64,000 bases of DNA from Botrimarina mediterranea (lineage in GTDB: Bacteria; Planctomycetota; Planctomycetia; Pirellulales; Lacipirellulaceae): positions 2,141,363 to 2,205,362 of the forward strand of contig NZ_CP036349.1 in NCBI RefSeq assembly GCF_007753265.1, given 5' to 3'. Position numbers and translations under genes: made by a program. Of the stretch, positions 53,530-62,217 are shown piece after piece. Position 1 is the stretch's first letter. Each line of letters begins with the position of its first letter. The notes below the pieces were generated by a model. It saw only the letters and a list, made by a program, of their open reading frames with translations. It did no database searches and was not told the origin of the DNA.

Positions 53530-53645
53530 GAATAGGACGCGGATTTACGTGGATTGACGGGATTGGCGAGGATGGAAAAAGAGAAGGGCTTTCGTCGTCA
53601 TCCGCGTCAATCCATTAAACCCCGTTAGATCCGTGTCCCATTCTT
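53530..53645. repeat. GCGGATT/ATCCGCG palindrome upstream of deoC
   Basis: Left arm 53530-53574 (GGACGCGGATTTACGTGG, ATTGACGGGATTGG) and right arm 53599-53645 (CATCCGCGTCAATCC, GTTAGATCCGTGTCC) form a poor stem. Words such as ATCCGCGTTCATCCGTG at 31645-31660 look related. It lies between deoC's start and the end of the phosphatase gene. Confidence 0.7.
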
Positions 53646-53661
53646 CAAGGAGCGGCGGGCA

Positions 53662-54672
53662 CTACTTCGGAGGGAGGGCGAGATCGACCACGATCGGGAA
53701 GTGGTCCGAGGTGTCGAGGCCGACGACATGGCTGATGAAGACGCGCCGGACGTGCGGGGCGAGCTCCTTCGGCAGCAGCACGTGGTCGATCATCGTGTAG
53801 ACGTCGTCTCCGTCGGCGGCGCCGTTCTCGTTCCAATCCCAGTGCGATGTGTAGCGGTCCGTCTTGCGGGGGATCCATTGGGCCGCGTTTACCAGTTCGT
53901 CGCCGGGCTTCTTCGTGTCGTAGTCCTTGATCCGTTTGATGACGTCCGTCTTGGTGTCGCGGGTGTCGTCGCGGTCGGGGACGTCGGGGTCGTAGTCGTT
54001 GAGGTCGCCCAGCACGATAGGCAGGTAGCCACGGGGGACGATCTCGCCGCGGATCGCTCGACCGACGAGCTCGGCCTCGGCGCCACGCTTGCCGTTGGAG
54101 TAGGCGTCGTCGGGATTCGACTTCAGGTGCAGGCCGAAGAAGCCGAGCTTCCAGCCGTTCACCGTCGCGAAGTACATCGAGTTACGGGAGAGGGACGTGC
54201 CGCCGTTGCGTTTCTCGCCGCGCTCGGTGAACGAGAACGCCTGGCTCCAGGTCGGGTCCCCCTTCGGCGAGTAGATCGTACGGATCTCCTCGCCATCAAT
54301 CTCGTCGAGCGGGAATCGCGAGATCACGCCGACATCCATACCGCTGAAGCCATCGTTCGATTCGACGTGGTAGCCGCGGTAATCCTTCATCCCTTTCTCG
54401 TGAAGGATATCGACGACTTGGTCGACGGCCTCACGGCTAGTGACCTCGACGAAATTTAGCACATCGGGCGAGAGGGTCTCGATCACGTCGGCGACGCGCT
54501 CGAGGTGACCCTTGCGCGCGAAGTCGAAGCGAAACTTCTGCAACTGCCCCGCGCGGACGCCGGGAGCGGTGAGGATCTCGGCGTTGAAGGTGACGATGCG
54601 GAGAGGGGTGGTGTCGTCGGCGAGGCCCGGCGAAACAAAGACGATCAGGGTGAGAATCAAGTAGCGGATCAT
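53662..54672 (-). CDS. secreted endonuclease/exonuclease/phosphatase-family protein
   Basis: 336 aa from ATG 54672, with an N-terminal signal peptide (MIRYLILTLIVFVSPGLA). The EEP fold is evident: IVTFNAEIL (about 26-34), LNFVEVTSREAV (about 72, metal Glu), GLHLKSNPDD (about 182), IVLGDLNDYDPDVPDRDD (about 226, catalytic Asp and Asn) and TSDHFPIVVDLAL at the end (His). Such enzymes hydrolyse phosphodiesters or phosphomonoesters (DNase, sphingomyelinase, phosphoinositide phosphatase), and export points to a periplasmic or external substrate. Substrate not determinable. An upstream ATG at 54903 would overlap the next gene and lack the signal. Confidence 0.82.
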   Translation of the reverse strand: MIRYLILTLIVFVSPGLADDTTPLRIVTFNAEILTAPGVRAGQLQKFRFDFARKGHLERVADVIETLSPDVLNFVEVTSREAVDQVVDILHEKGMKDYRGYHVESNDGFSGMDVGVISRFPLDEIDGEEIRTIYSPKGDPTWSQAFSFTERGEKRNGGTSLSRNSMYFATVNGWKLGFFGLHLKSNPDDAYSNGKRGAEAELVGRAIRGEIVPRGYLPIVLGDLNDYDPDVPDRDDTRDTKTDVIKRIKDYDTKKPGDELVNAAQWIPRKTDRYTSHWDWNENGAADGDDVYTMIDHVLLPKELAPHVRRVFISHVVGLDTSDHFPIVVDLALPPK

Positions 54673-54680
54673 AGAGCGAG

Positions 54681-55739
54681 CTATTCGTTCGAAGTATCGC
54701 CTGCGGCGCGGGTGAAGAGCGTTACGAACAGCTCGTTGTTGAGGTCTTCGCCATGGAAGTGGACCGAACCGTCGCCGTACAGGAAGTTTGCGCCGCCAGG
54801 GTGGAAGGCGTAGATCTCGTCCCAGTTGCTGCAGTTCATCACCGTCGTGGCGCCACATGACGATGAGAAGCCCCAGACGAAGTACGAGTCGGGGTCCGCC
54901 CAACCACCACCGCCGCCGCCATTGGTTCTTGAGATCACAGGAGTGACCAAGTCGCGGGCTCCATTGACGAAGTGCAACGGGCGGCCGGCGTCTTCGAAGA
55001 GCATGAACGTCTTCGAAAGTCCATCCGTGACTTTTCGTAGACTCGTTGGTCTGTCTTGGAGCAGCCCCGGCAACTCTTCGATCCCGCGCGAGTTCACTAA
55101 ATTGGCGTCGACATTTTCGCAGAATGCATCCTGAAGGATGTCTACACAGACCGCGTAGTCACTGGTGGCTTCCCCGATGTACACGTCCAGGTTGCCCACA
55201 ACCTTTTGAAATCCGGCCCGCTCACTAGCGCTTGGCGCCGATGGACAAATCAACTCACCGATGGGGGTGGTGCACGCCTTCAAATTGCCCGTGCCTTGGG
55301 CGTATCCGGTGCTGTCGAACCAATGCCGGTTGAAGTCGATTTCGTCGTAGATCGCCTGCTGCTCGAAGTAGGGGAGAATGAACGAGATGAGATTGTGCTG
55401 ACGCTTACGATTCGGGCAAATCAGTGGTCCGCCGATCGAGGCGTTGTCGCAGTCGCCGACTTCCTCCCTACCGCAATCCAATCCGTCAACCCTTACTCGA
55501 CCGGTCGTCGGCACGTAGTTGGGCGTGTAGGCGAGTGGCAGTTCTTTTTGACTCGACTCGTAATTTAGGATCGCCAACCCCAGCTGCTTGAATTGATTGG
55601 TGCACTGGATTCGCCGGGCTGCCTCGCGCGCCGACTGCACCGCAGGCAGCAATAGCGCCACCAGAATGCCGATGATGGCGATCACTACTAGGAGTTCGAC
55701 CAGAGTAAATCCGGTGCGGCGGTTCATCGCGGATTGCAT
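54681..55739 (-). CDS. DUF1559 prepilin-like protein (H-x9-DG type)
   Basis: 352 aa from ATG 55739, though ATG 55757 is possible; the leader [18 protein letters not shown] is the same in both. The DUF1559 body follows, with [12 protein letters not shown] (about 324-335) completing the H-x9-DG motif. A stretch of five Gly residues ([13 protein letters not shown]) is peculiar to this copy. It is separated by about 100 bases from a lipoprotein gene upstream, repeating the lipoprotein/DUF1559 pairing seen at 17137-18779. Its stop is 9 bases from the start of the phosphatase gene, so these two may be co-transcribed. Confidence 0.9.
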   Translation of the reverse strand: MQSAMNRRTGFTLVELLVVIAIIGILVALLLPAVQSAREAARRIQCTNQFKQLGLAILNYESSQKELPLAYTPNYVPTTGRVRVDGLDCGREEVGDCDNASIGGPLICPNRKRQHNLISFILPYFEQQAIYDEIDFNRHWFDSTGYAQGTGNLKACTTPIGELICPSAPSASERAGFQKVVGNLDVYIGEATSDYAVCVDILQDAFCENVDANLVNSRGIEELPGLLQDRPTSLRKVTDGLSKTFMLFEDAGRPLHFVNGARDLVTPVISRTNGGGGGGWADPDSYFVWGFSSSCGATTVMNCSNWDEIYAFHPGGANFLYGDGSVHFHGEDLNNELFVTLFTRAAGDTSNE

Positions 55740-55838
55740 AAGGAGCGGTCCCTGCATCGGGAATGGAGGTCTTGAACGCCTGTGCTTATTGTCGCCTGTT
55801 GCGAGAGCGGGCGTTGTCGCCCGTCAGAACTCGACCCT

Positions 55839-56285
55839 CTAGAGTGCGAATGGGGGGATCTCGGTCGCACCCTCTTCAACCGTCGCGGTAAGGCCGCTTG
55901 TGTCGGGCTTGCTATATTTTGAATCAATCGGCGGACGCCGACCCCATTCCGCTTGATCAGGTTTACGCGGGTCGGGCTTGGCCGTGCGGATCATCACTTG
56001 GTAATCCCCGGCGGGGGCGCCGTCGCTATCGACGAAGGTCTTCATCGAGAATCGCCCGTCCATGCCCGTAATGCCAAAGGGGCGTTCCTTCTGGAAGGAC
56101 TCGCTGCCGCCAACCGGGACGAGCATGACCTTGGCGCCCGGGTAGGGCTTGCCGCCAACCGTGACGGTCCCTGTCGCAGGATAGGTCTTGATCTTCCCAT
56201 CGCCGCAGCCCGTGAGGGCGGAGGCGAGCGCGGCAAGCGCGAGGCAAGTGACAGAACGGCAAACAGCTGGGCGGCGATCAAACAC
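55839..56285 (-). CDS. lipoprotein, carboxypeptidase-regulatory-like
   Basis: 148 aa with signal peptide and lipobox ALTGC-GD (Cys about residue 27). The mature part has the transthyretin-like pattern GTVTVGGKPYPGAKVMLVPV, then GMDGRFSMKTF and GDYQVMIRTA, then a Pro/Lys-rich tail. It is the second partner lipoprotein next to a DUF1559 gene, distantly similar to the one at 18360. Periplasmic. The 196-base gap to the nucleosidase shows no strong terminator or repeat. Confidence 0.75.
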   Translation of the reverse strand: MFDRRPAVCRSVTCLALAALASALTGCGDGKIKTYPATGTVTVGGKPYPGAKVMLVPVGGSESFQKERPFGITGMDGRFSMKTFVDSDGAPAGDYQVMIRTAKPDPRKPDQAEWGRRPPIDSKYSKPDTSGLTATVEEGATEIPPFAL

Positions 56286-56481
56286 GGGGGGCGGGGGCTC
56301 GGCGTGTGGACGTCGCGGATGGGGGGAAGGCGGGGCCCCCGGTCGGCGGGGGACACACCCGAGGGTCCGGGCATCATAGCCGTGTGCTAGCCCCGCCGTC
56401 CAACATGTCGCTACGGTTTTTCCACAACCAGGTCGGGCCTTTTGGCAAACCAGGAGGCCTTCTCAGCAAACCTGCGGGATC

Positions 56482-57288
56482 TCAGTACCGGAAGTGCTTA
56501 ATCTCCTCGCCCTGATCGTCGATGTCCGTCAGGGCGTCGATCCCTAGCTCGAGATGCGTGACGGCCCAGTCGCGGCTGACGGCGGCGTCGCTGGCGGTGG
56601 TTTTGACCCCCTCGGGGGTCGTCGGGACGTCCGACACCAGCAGCAACGCCCCGCGGGCGATCTGGTTGGCGTGGCCGACAATGAACAGGGTGGCCGTCTC
56701 CATGTCGATCCCGATCGGCGTGTACGACTGGAGCCGCTGGCGGAACTTCTCGTCGTGCTCCCAGACGCGGCGGTTGGTCGTGTAGACGACGCCGGTGCGG
56801 TAGTCGAGGCCGCGCTCGACGAGCTTCTGCGAGACGTACTTGTGGAGCTTGAACGAGGGCAGGGCCGGCACCAGGGGGTCCATGTAGTCGTCCGAGGTTC
56901 CTTCGCCCCGGATGGCGCCGATCGGCAAGATGAAGTGCCCGATCTCGGTCGAGTGCTTGAGCCCGCCGCATTTCCCCAGGAAGAGCACCCCCTTTGGCCG
57001 GTGGGCCGTCAGCAGGTCCATAACGGTGGCGGCGTTGGGCGACCCAATCCCGAAGTTGATGATCGTCAGCCCGTCGCTATTGGTGGCGGCCTGCATCGGG
57101 CGGTCCTCGCCGCGGACCTCGCAGCTGAACCGGTCGGCGAAGCGGCGGACGTAATCGCGGAAGTTGGTCAGCAGGACGTAGTCGCCGAACTCCGAGAGGG
57201 GCATGCCCGTGTAGCGGGTGAGCCAGTCGCGGGCGATTTTCTCCTTGGTGATCAGCTGATCGCTGCCGGTCGGCAAGACGGGGTCCAT
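56482..57288 (-). CDS. AMP nucleosidase-like protein (short form)
   Basis: 268 aa nucleoside-phosphorylase fold. Segments: INFGIGSPNAATVMDLL (about 74-90), GVLFLGKCGGLK (about 97), ATLFIVGHANQ with IGIDMETAT (about 193, Glu that contacts ribose) and SDVPTTPEGVKTTASD (about 216, including the catalytic Asp). This corresponds to the C-terminal catalytic half of AMP nucleosidase; the regulatory N-terminal domain of E. coli Amn (484 aa) is absent, as in the short Amn-like group. It would split AMP or a related nucleotide into base and ribose-5-phosphate. Together with the purine phosphorylases it adds to purine turnover. Confidence 0.82.
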   Translation of the reverse strand: MDPVLPTGSDQLITKEKIARDWLTRYTGMPLSEFGDYVLLTNFRDYVRRFADRFSCEVRGEDRPMQAATNSDGLTIINFGIGSPNAATVMDLLTAHRPKGVLFLGKCGGLKHSTEIGHFILPIGAIRGEGTSDDYMDPLVPALPSFKLHKYVSQKLVERGLDYRTGVVYTTNRRVWEHDEKFRQRLQSYTPIGIDMETATLFIVGHANQIARGALLLVSDVPTTPEGVKTTASDAAVSRDWAVTHLELGIDALTDIDDQGEEIKHFRY

Positions 57289-57602
57289 GGGGCGTGGTCC
57301 ACAGCACAGTGATGGCGGCCTGTTTTGCGCAAACTACGGCGTCGGGCGGCCTTACCGCAATCCCGACCGCAAAACCCCGGTGTTTTTCACGATCGGTCGT
57401 GTCTTTGAACCGCGCCCGTCAGGAAGCGGAATTCCCCATTCCGACTCCGCTACCTAACGGGCGCGGCTCAAACGGTCCTCGAGCGAAAACACCGGGGATT
57501 CAGCGGCGCCAATCGCTGGGCCCCGGGGTTTAGTACCTTAGAGACGGTCAGCCCCGCGTCGCGGCTGCCGAGACGTTACCCGTGCCCCGACTTTTCTGGA
57601 GA
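57289..57602. other. divergent intergenic region with nested palindrome
   Basis: 314 bases between two divergent genes. An inner palindrome (57404-57472) sits inside a second pair, CCCCGGTGTTTT at 57375-57386 and AAAACACCGGGG at 57487-57498, making a nested structure. Promoters of both genes must flank or overlap it. Nothing else is seen. Confidence 0.6.
57404..57472. repeat. inner palindrome, divergent intergenic region
   Basis: Left arm 57404-57430 (TTTGAACCGCGCCCGTCAGG) and right arm 57446-57472 (AACGGGCGCGGCTCAAA) form a 27-base imperfect stem. It has the CCGTCAGG word in common with the palindrome at 48883-48958. Confidence 0.85.
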
Positions 57603-58394
57603 ATGACGACGACCATGGACGTTTCACGAGTTTTGACCCGTTTTGCGCCGGCTGCGGCGCTGGTGTTTGCCCTGGCGACCGCCGCGACGGCCCAGCCGCC
57701 GGGCGGGTTTGGCGGTGGGCGGGGTGGTTTCGGCGGTCCTGGTGGCGGCCCCGGCGGCGGCATCGGGATGCTCCTCCGTTCTGACGAGGTCCGGGCTGAG
57801 CTCGAACTCGTCGACGACCAAGTCGAGAAACTGCAAGCGATCGAAGAGGAGATGCGCGACAAGATCCGTGAGGAAATGGGCGGTCGGCGCGGCGGCGGGC
57901 GGCCTGATTTCGAGGCCATGCGGGCCACTTTCGACGAGATGCGGAAGGAAGTGGAGACCAAGCTCGGTGAAGTCCTCACCACCCAGCAGATGGACCGCCT
58001 CCGCCAGATCGAGACCCAGCAGCAGATCAATAACGGCGGCGCCCGCTCGCTGATGAACGGCCCGCTGGCCGACAAGCTCGGCCTGACCGACGAGCAGAAG
58101 CAGCAGATGCGTGAGAAAGCTCGGGAGGTTGAGGCCGCCATGCGGGAAAAGATGGCCGCTGCCCGTGCCGAGGCCCGCGAAGAGCTGCTGACAGTCCTCA
58201 CCAGCGAGCAGCGGGCGACGCTGGAGGAGATGACCGGCACGCCTTTCAACATGAGCGAGCAGCCACAGTTCGGCGGCCGCGGCGGCTTCGATCGCGGAGA
58301 TCGGGGTGGCCGTCGTGGCGACCGCGAAGGCGGGCGGGGCCGGGGAGGACGTGGTGGCGGACGTCCCGCGCCTGCCGATGAGCCGGAGCTTTGA
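57603..58394 (+). CDS. secreted LTXXQ-like periplasmic protein with Arg/Gly-rich tail
   Basis: 263 aa. The signal peptide (DVSRVLTRFAPAAALVFALA) is followed by a Gly-rich stretch (GGFGGGRGGFGGPGGGPGGG), then alpha-helical segments with three LT-x-x-Q motifs (LTTQQ, LTDEQ, LTSEQ) as in Spy/CpxP proteins, and an Arg/Gly/Asp-rich tail (about 215-258, RGGRRGDREGGRGRGGRGGG). Spy-like proteins act as periplasmic chaperones or metal sensors. The start may be ATG 57603 or ATG 57615; neither has ideal spacing. It precedes gspE but a hairpin lies between. Confidence 0.72.
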   Translation: MTTTMDVSRVLTRFAPAAALVFALATAATAQPPGGFGGGRGGFGGPGGGPGGGIGMLLRSDEVRAELELVDDQVEKLQAIEEEMRDKIREEMGGRRGGGRPDFEAMRATFDEMRKEVETKLGEVLTTQQMDRLRQIETQQQINNGGARSLMNGPLADKLGLTDEQKQQMREKAREVEAAMREKMAAARAEAREELLTVLTSEQRATLEEMTGTPFNMSEQPQFGGRGGFDRGDRGGRRGDREGGRGRGGRGGGRPAPADEPEL

Positions 58395-58472
58395 TCCGGC
58401 GCCGACGGCGATTTTCAACGGAATCGCCTAAATATTCTGGCCAATCAACGGCTTTGTGAAGACGAATACCAG

Positions 58473-58502
58473 CGCCGGGCGGCTCTCATTTGCCGCCCGG
58501 CG
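58473..58502 (+). terminator. possible terminator between LTXXQ gene and gspE
   Basis: CGCCGGGCGGC pairs perfectly with GCCGCCCGGCG around an 8-base loop. The following bases (TCTGGTCATTGAT) contain no real T-run, so it may only attenuate. Confidence 0.6.
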
Positions 58503-58559
58503 TCTGGTCATTGATAATCAGGGGCTCTTCGACCCCCATTTACCTGCGGAAAGACAAGC

Positions 58560-60266
58560 GTGGACTCGGTCGCCGTCCTGCTGAAACACAACGTCCTCTC
58601 TCAAGAGCGGGCCGACGAGCTCCGTGCGCTCAACGGAGAGGCCGGCGGTAAGCCGCTCCATGAGGTCGCCGTGCAGCGGGGCTACGCCGCCGAGGAGGAT
58701 GTCTTGACCGCCCTGGGGTCGGAGATCGGCGCCGAGCTGATCGACCTCAACCACTGCCAGCCCGACCTATCGCTGCTCGACGCGTTCCCACAGCGGCTGA
58801 TGCACCGCCACGGGATGTTCCCCGTCAGCCGCCAAAATGGCACGCTTTCGATCGCCACGAGCGACCCGCTCGACTTCGAGGCGCTCGACGAAATCGGCGC
58901 CATCACGGGTCTCTCGATCGAGCCGCTCCTGGCGACCCGCCGGCAGATCGCCGAACGGCTGAAGGCCCACCTAGGCGTCGGCAGCGAGACGGTCGAAGGC
59001 TTGGTAGCCGCCCGGCAGGCAGAGAGCGGCGTTGAGCTGCTCGAAGAAATCGACGCCGAAGCCGCCGAACTCGCCGAGGGCGCCCAAGAGGCGTCCGTCG
59101 TTAGGCTCGTGAACGAGATCCTCCTCGAAGCGATCCAGACCCGCGCGTCGGACGTTCATATCGAGTCCGAGGCGGTCGGCATCCGCATCCGCTACCGCAT
59201 CGACGGCCTCCTCGTTGAACAGCCCACCCCGCCGGAGATCAATCACTTCCGCGCCGCGATTACCAGCCGCCTGAAGATCATGGCGCATCTGAACATCGCG
59301 GAAAAACGCCTCCCGCAAGACGGCCGCATCAAGCTGCGTGTCGAAGGCCGCGAGGTCGACGTGCGTGTTTCGGTGATCCCGATGATCCACGGCGAAGGGA
59401 TCGTCATGCGTCTGTTGGACAAGGGACGCATGAAGTTCTCGCTGGCGTCCCTTGGCATGGGCGAGGTGCTCGACGACAAGCTCAACGAACTGATCCGCGC
59501 GCCCCACGGCATTATCCTCGTCACCGGCCCGACCGGTTCCGGCAAGACGACGACGCTCTACAGCGCCCTCACCGAGATCAACGACGAAAACACTAAGATC
59601 ATCACGACCGAAGACCCGGTCGAGTACCAGCTTCCCGGCATCGCGCAGATCCAGGTGCACCCGAAGATCGGCTTGACGTTCGCCGCATCGCTGCGTTCGA
59701 TCCTGCGTCACGACCCGGACGTGGTGCTCGTCGGTGAAATCCGCGACCACGAGACCGCCGAGAACGCCATCCAAGCGGCCCTAACTGGTCACTTGGTGTT
59801 CAGCACCCTACACACCAACGACGCGCCGAGCGCCTACACACGGCTCATCGACATGGGGATCGAGCCATTCCTCGTCGCCAGCACGATCGAGGCGGTGATG
59901 GCCCAGCGGCTCGTGCGTCGCCTTTGCGGCAAGTGCCGCGAAGCTTACACGCCCACCACCGATGATCTGCCGCACGACTTTCCGTGGGACGAGTTTGAAG
60001 CGGCGGGCGGTCAGCTGTTCCGCGCTAAGGGTTGTCGCGCGTGCCGTGAACTGGGCTATACCGGCCGTCAAGGCATCTTCGAGCTGTGCGAAACCACCGA
60101 CCCCGTCCGGCAGCTAGCGCACGACCGCGCAAGCAGCTGGGAGATCCGTAAAGCGGCCCTCTCCTCGGGCATGCGCACGCTGCGTCAAGACGCCTGGCGT
60201 CAATGCATCGCCGGCGTGACGACCGTCGATGAGGTTGTGCGCGTTACTCGTGGTGATAGGACTTAG
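58560..60266 (+). CDS. gspE: type II secretion / type IV pilus assembly ATPase
   Basis: 568 aa hexameric ATPase driving pseudopilus assembly. GTG start at 58560. The N-terminal N1E-like domain (about 1-150) is followed by N2E and a RecA-like core: Walker A GPTGSGKTTTLYS (about 323-335), Asp box TTEDPVEYQL (about 347), Walker B VVLVGEIRDHETAENA (about 387), and the four-Cys metal site CGKCREAY plus CRACRELGYTGRQG (about 458 and 490). GspE and PilB are both possible; linked gspF-J genes favour a T2SS-type role. It is separated from gspF by a 180-base palindrome region. Confidence 0.93.
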   Translation: MDSVAVLLKHNVLSQERADELRALNGEAGGKPLHEVAVQRGYAAEEDVLTALGSEIGAELIDLNHCQPDLSLLDAFPQRLMHRHGMFPVSRQNGTLSIATSDPLDFEALDEIGAITGLSIEPLLATRRQIAERLKAHLGVGSETVEGLVAARQAESGVELLEEIDAEAAELAEGAQEASVVRLVNEILLEAIQTRASDVHIESEAVGIRIRYRIDGLLVEQPTPPEINHFRAAITSRLKIMAHLNIAEKRLPQDGRIKLRVEGREVDVRVSVIPMIHGEGIVMRLLDKGRMKFSLASLGMGEVLDDKLNELIRAPHGIILVTGPTGSGKTTTLYSALTEINDENTKIITTEDPVEYQLPGIAQIQVHPKIGLTFAASLRSILRHDPDVVLVGEIRDHETAENAIQAALTGHLVFSTLHTNDAPSAYTRLIDMGIEPFLVASTIEAVMAQRLVRRLCGKCREAYTPTTDDLPHDFPWDEFEAAGGQLFRAKGCRACRELGYTGRQGIFELCETTDPVRQLAHDRASSWEIRKAALSSGMRTLRQDAWRQCIAGVTTVDEVVRVTRGDRT

Positions 60267-60273
60267 AGACGGG

Positions 60274-60425
60274 TCAACCACAGAGGCGCGGAGGGCACGG
60301 AGTTAAGCACAGAGGATTTTCTTGGACAGGATGAACCGGATCGACGGGATGTTTTTCTAATCATGCAGTTCTTCAACATTCGCGTCTCAGTGCGTCCTCA
60401 GTGCCCACTGTGGCTCTGTGGTTAA
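60274..60425. repeat. family B-type palindrome between gspE and gspF
   Basis: Outer words AACCACAGAGGCGCGGAGGG (from 60276) and TGCCCACTGTGGCTCTGTGG (to about 60422) pair imperfectly. The right end, GGTTAACAAAAGAACC, runs on to the gspF start. Inner words include GGACAGGATGAACCGG. It is a diverged copy of family B (CACAGAGG instead of CACAAAGG). Confidence 0.75.
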
Positions 60426-60446
60426 CAAAAGAACCAACGAAAGACC

Positions 60447-61655
60447 TTGCCAGATTTTGCCTACACCGCCCGCAGTCTCGCCGGCGAGCTCCTCACGGGG
60501 ACGCTCAGCGCTGGGTCTGCGCGCGAGGCGATGGCTCAGCTTTCGGCTAAGGATCTTTTTCCGGTAAAGGTTGAGGCTGCGAAGGGCTCTATCACCGCTG
60601 GGGCTGGTGGATCGATTAGCGTGCCGACGGCGAAGGTCACGCCGGTTTATAGCCAACTGTCGGCGTTGTTGAGGAGCGGCGTGCCGCTCTTGCGATCGCT
60701 AGCGGTCGTGAAGGATCAGGCGTCGCACAAGGCGCTCAAAGCCGTGCTAGAAGACGTCTACGGCCAGGTCGAGCAGGGATCGAGCCTCGCCGAAGCGATG
60801 GCCCGCCACCCGCGGGCGTTCGGGGAATTGGCCGTCAGTATGATCCGCGCTGGCGGCGAGGGCGGCTTCCTCGAGGACGCGCTCGACCGGGTTGCTGCGT
60901 TCACGGAGCAACAAGCTGAGCTTCGCGGCAAAGTCGTCGGCGCCTTGGCGTATCCCGTGATCCTGTCGGTGATCGGCGTGCTTGTGGTGACGGGACTCGT
61001 GGTCTTCGCGGTGCCGATGGTTTCGGAGATCTTCGATAAGATGCGCCAACGAGGCGAGCTTCCGTGGGTCACCGACGCGCTGCTCAACCTCAGCGATTTT
61101 CTCGGCCGCTACGGCATCCTGGTGCTCGCGGCGCTGGGCGGCATCGGGTATGGCGTGTCGAAGTGGATGGTGACGCCGCGCGCCCGCGACATCATCGACC
61201 GCGTCCGTATCAACACCCCGGTGTTTGGTCCGATCAGTCGCAGCCTTTCGGTCGCGCGGTTGTGCCGCGTGTTGGGAACGCTCCTCAAGGGGGGCGTGCC
61301 GATCGTCCGCGCGCTGGATATCGCGGCCGACTCCGCCGGCAATCGCGTCTTGTCGGGAGTCGTGCGTGACGCAGCGGAGAATATCAAGTCGGGCGAGTCG
61401 CTCGCCGCGCCGCTCGGCGCCAGCGGAGACTTCCCGCGCGACGTTTGCGAGATGATCGCCGTCGCCGAACAATCCAACAGCCTCGAGACCGTGCTCGAAC
61501 AGGTAGCGAATAACCTCGAACGCGCCACGTGGCGTAAGATCGAACTCGCGGTGCGGCTCATCGAGCCGTTGATGCTGGTGCTCCTAGCGAGCGCCGTCTT
61601 GGTGGTGGTGATCGCGCTACTGATGCCAATCATCAACGCCGGCGGCACCCTATGA
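60447..61655 (+). CDS. gspF: type II secretion inner-membrane platform protein
   Basis: 402 aa polytopic protein that couples the ATPase to pseudopilin movement. Two GspF domains: about 70-195 (SQLSALLRSGVPLLRSLAVV; MIRAGGEGGFLEDALDRVA) and about 270-395 (LCRVLGTLLKGGVPIVRALD; MIAVAEQSNSLETVLEQVA), each followed by hydrophobic helices (VILSVIGVLVVTGLVVF; PLMLVLLASAVLVVVIALLMP). The start is TTG 60447, with GAAAG a few bases before, and the upstream bases are part of a repeat. The N-terminus DFAYTARSLAGELLTGTLS is typical. Confidence 0.92.
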   Translation: MPDFAYTARSLAGELLTGTLSAGSAREAMAQLSAKDLFPVKVEAAKGSITAGAGGSISVPTAKVTPVYSQLSALLRSGVPLLRSLAVVKDQASHKALKAVLEDVYGQVEQGSSLAEAMARHPRAFGELAVSMIRAGGEGGFLEDALDRVAAFTEQQAELRGKVVGALAYPVILSVIGVLVVTGLVVFAVPMVSEIFDKMRQRGELPWVTDALLNLSDFLGRYGILVLAALGGIGYGVSKWMVTPRARDIIDRVRINTPVFGPISRSLSVARLCRVLGTLLKGGVPIVRALDIAADSAGNRVLSGVVRDAAENIKSGESLAAPLGASGDFPRDVCEMIAVAEQSNSLETVLEQVANNLERATWRKIELAVRLIEPLMLVLLASAVLVVVIALLMPIINAGGTL

Positions 61656-61669
61656 CACTTCCACAAGAG

Positions 61670-61748
61670 GAACCACAAAGGAACTAAGGAACGAAGTAAG
61701 ACGAGAACCGACGCGGCTTCCCGTCGTTCCTTCGTTCCTTTGTGGTTC
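61670..61748. repeat. family B palindrome between gspF and gspG
   Basis: Arms GAACCACAAAGGAACTAAGG (from 61670) and CGTTCCTTCGTTCCTTTGTG...GTTC (to 61748) pair over about 30 bases around a short loop. It is the most compact copy of family B in the window, inside an apparently co-transcribed operon, so read-through of the hairpin must occur. Confidence 0.92.
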
Positions 61749-61776
61749 ATAACTTTCTTGAGATTGAGAGGTTTGC

Positions 61777-62217
61777 ATGGACAGGCGTAAGAGAATGAAT
61801 TTGAGAAGCAAGCGGCGTGCTCTGGCGGCGTTTACGCTGCTGGAGGTCTTGCTGGTGCTGGTGATCCTGGTGGTGCTGGGCTCGATGGCGACGCTTGCCA
61901 TCACTGGGCAGCAGGACAAAGCGGACCGCAACTCGGCGAAAGCCCAGGTGCAGCTGCTGAGCCGCACCATCGAGACGTATCGCTTCGATATGAAGAAGAT
62001 GCCGGAGTCGCTCGAGGACCTCGTCGAGAAGCCCAGTGACTCGAAGATGGCGGACCGTTGGGCGGGCCCGTACCTGAACAAGAAGTCGATCCCGCTCGAC
62101 CCGTGGGACAACGAGTACAAGTACGAGGCGAAGGACAACACCGCTAGGGTTTGGTCGGTGGGACCCGACGGCAGCGACGGGACCGATGACGATGTCACGT
62201 CCGAAGATGAGGCTTGA
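61777..62217 (+). CDS. gspG: major pseudopilin GspG
   Basis: 146 aa. Prepilin leader ending LAAF with the helix TLLEVLLVLVILVVLGSM, then the GspG globular domain: YRFDMKKMPESLEDLV (about 61-76), RWAGPYLNKKSIPLDPWDN (about 88-106) and the closing YEAKDNTARVWSVGPDG with an acidic calcium-binding tail (DGSDGTDDDVTSEDEA). GAGAGG precedes the ATG at 61777. The stop overlaps the next gene, so translation is likely coupled. Confidence 0.93.
   Translation: MDRRKRMNLRSKRRALAAFTLLEVLLVLVILVVLGSMATLAITGQQDKADRNSAKAQVQLLSRTIETYRFDMKKMPESLEDLVEKPSDSKMADRWAGPYLNKKSIPLDPWDNEYKYEAKDNTARVWSVGPDGSDGTDDDVTSEDEA

Noticed and set aside
56390-56480. tRNA-like or small-RNA candidate before the nucleosidase gene
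   Set aside because: No cloverleaf arms or T-loop sequence; only short direct repeats (GGCAAACC/AGCAAACC).
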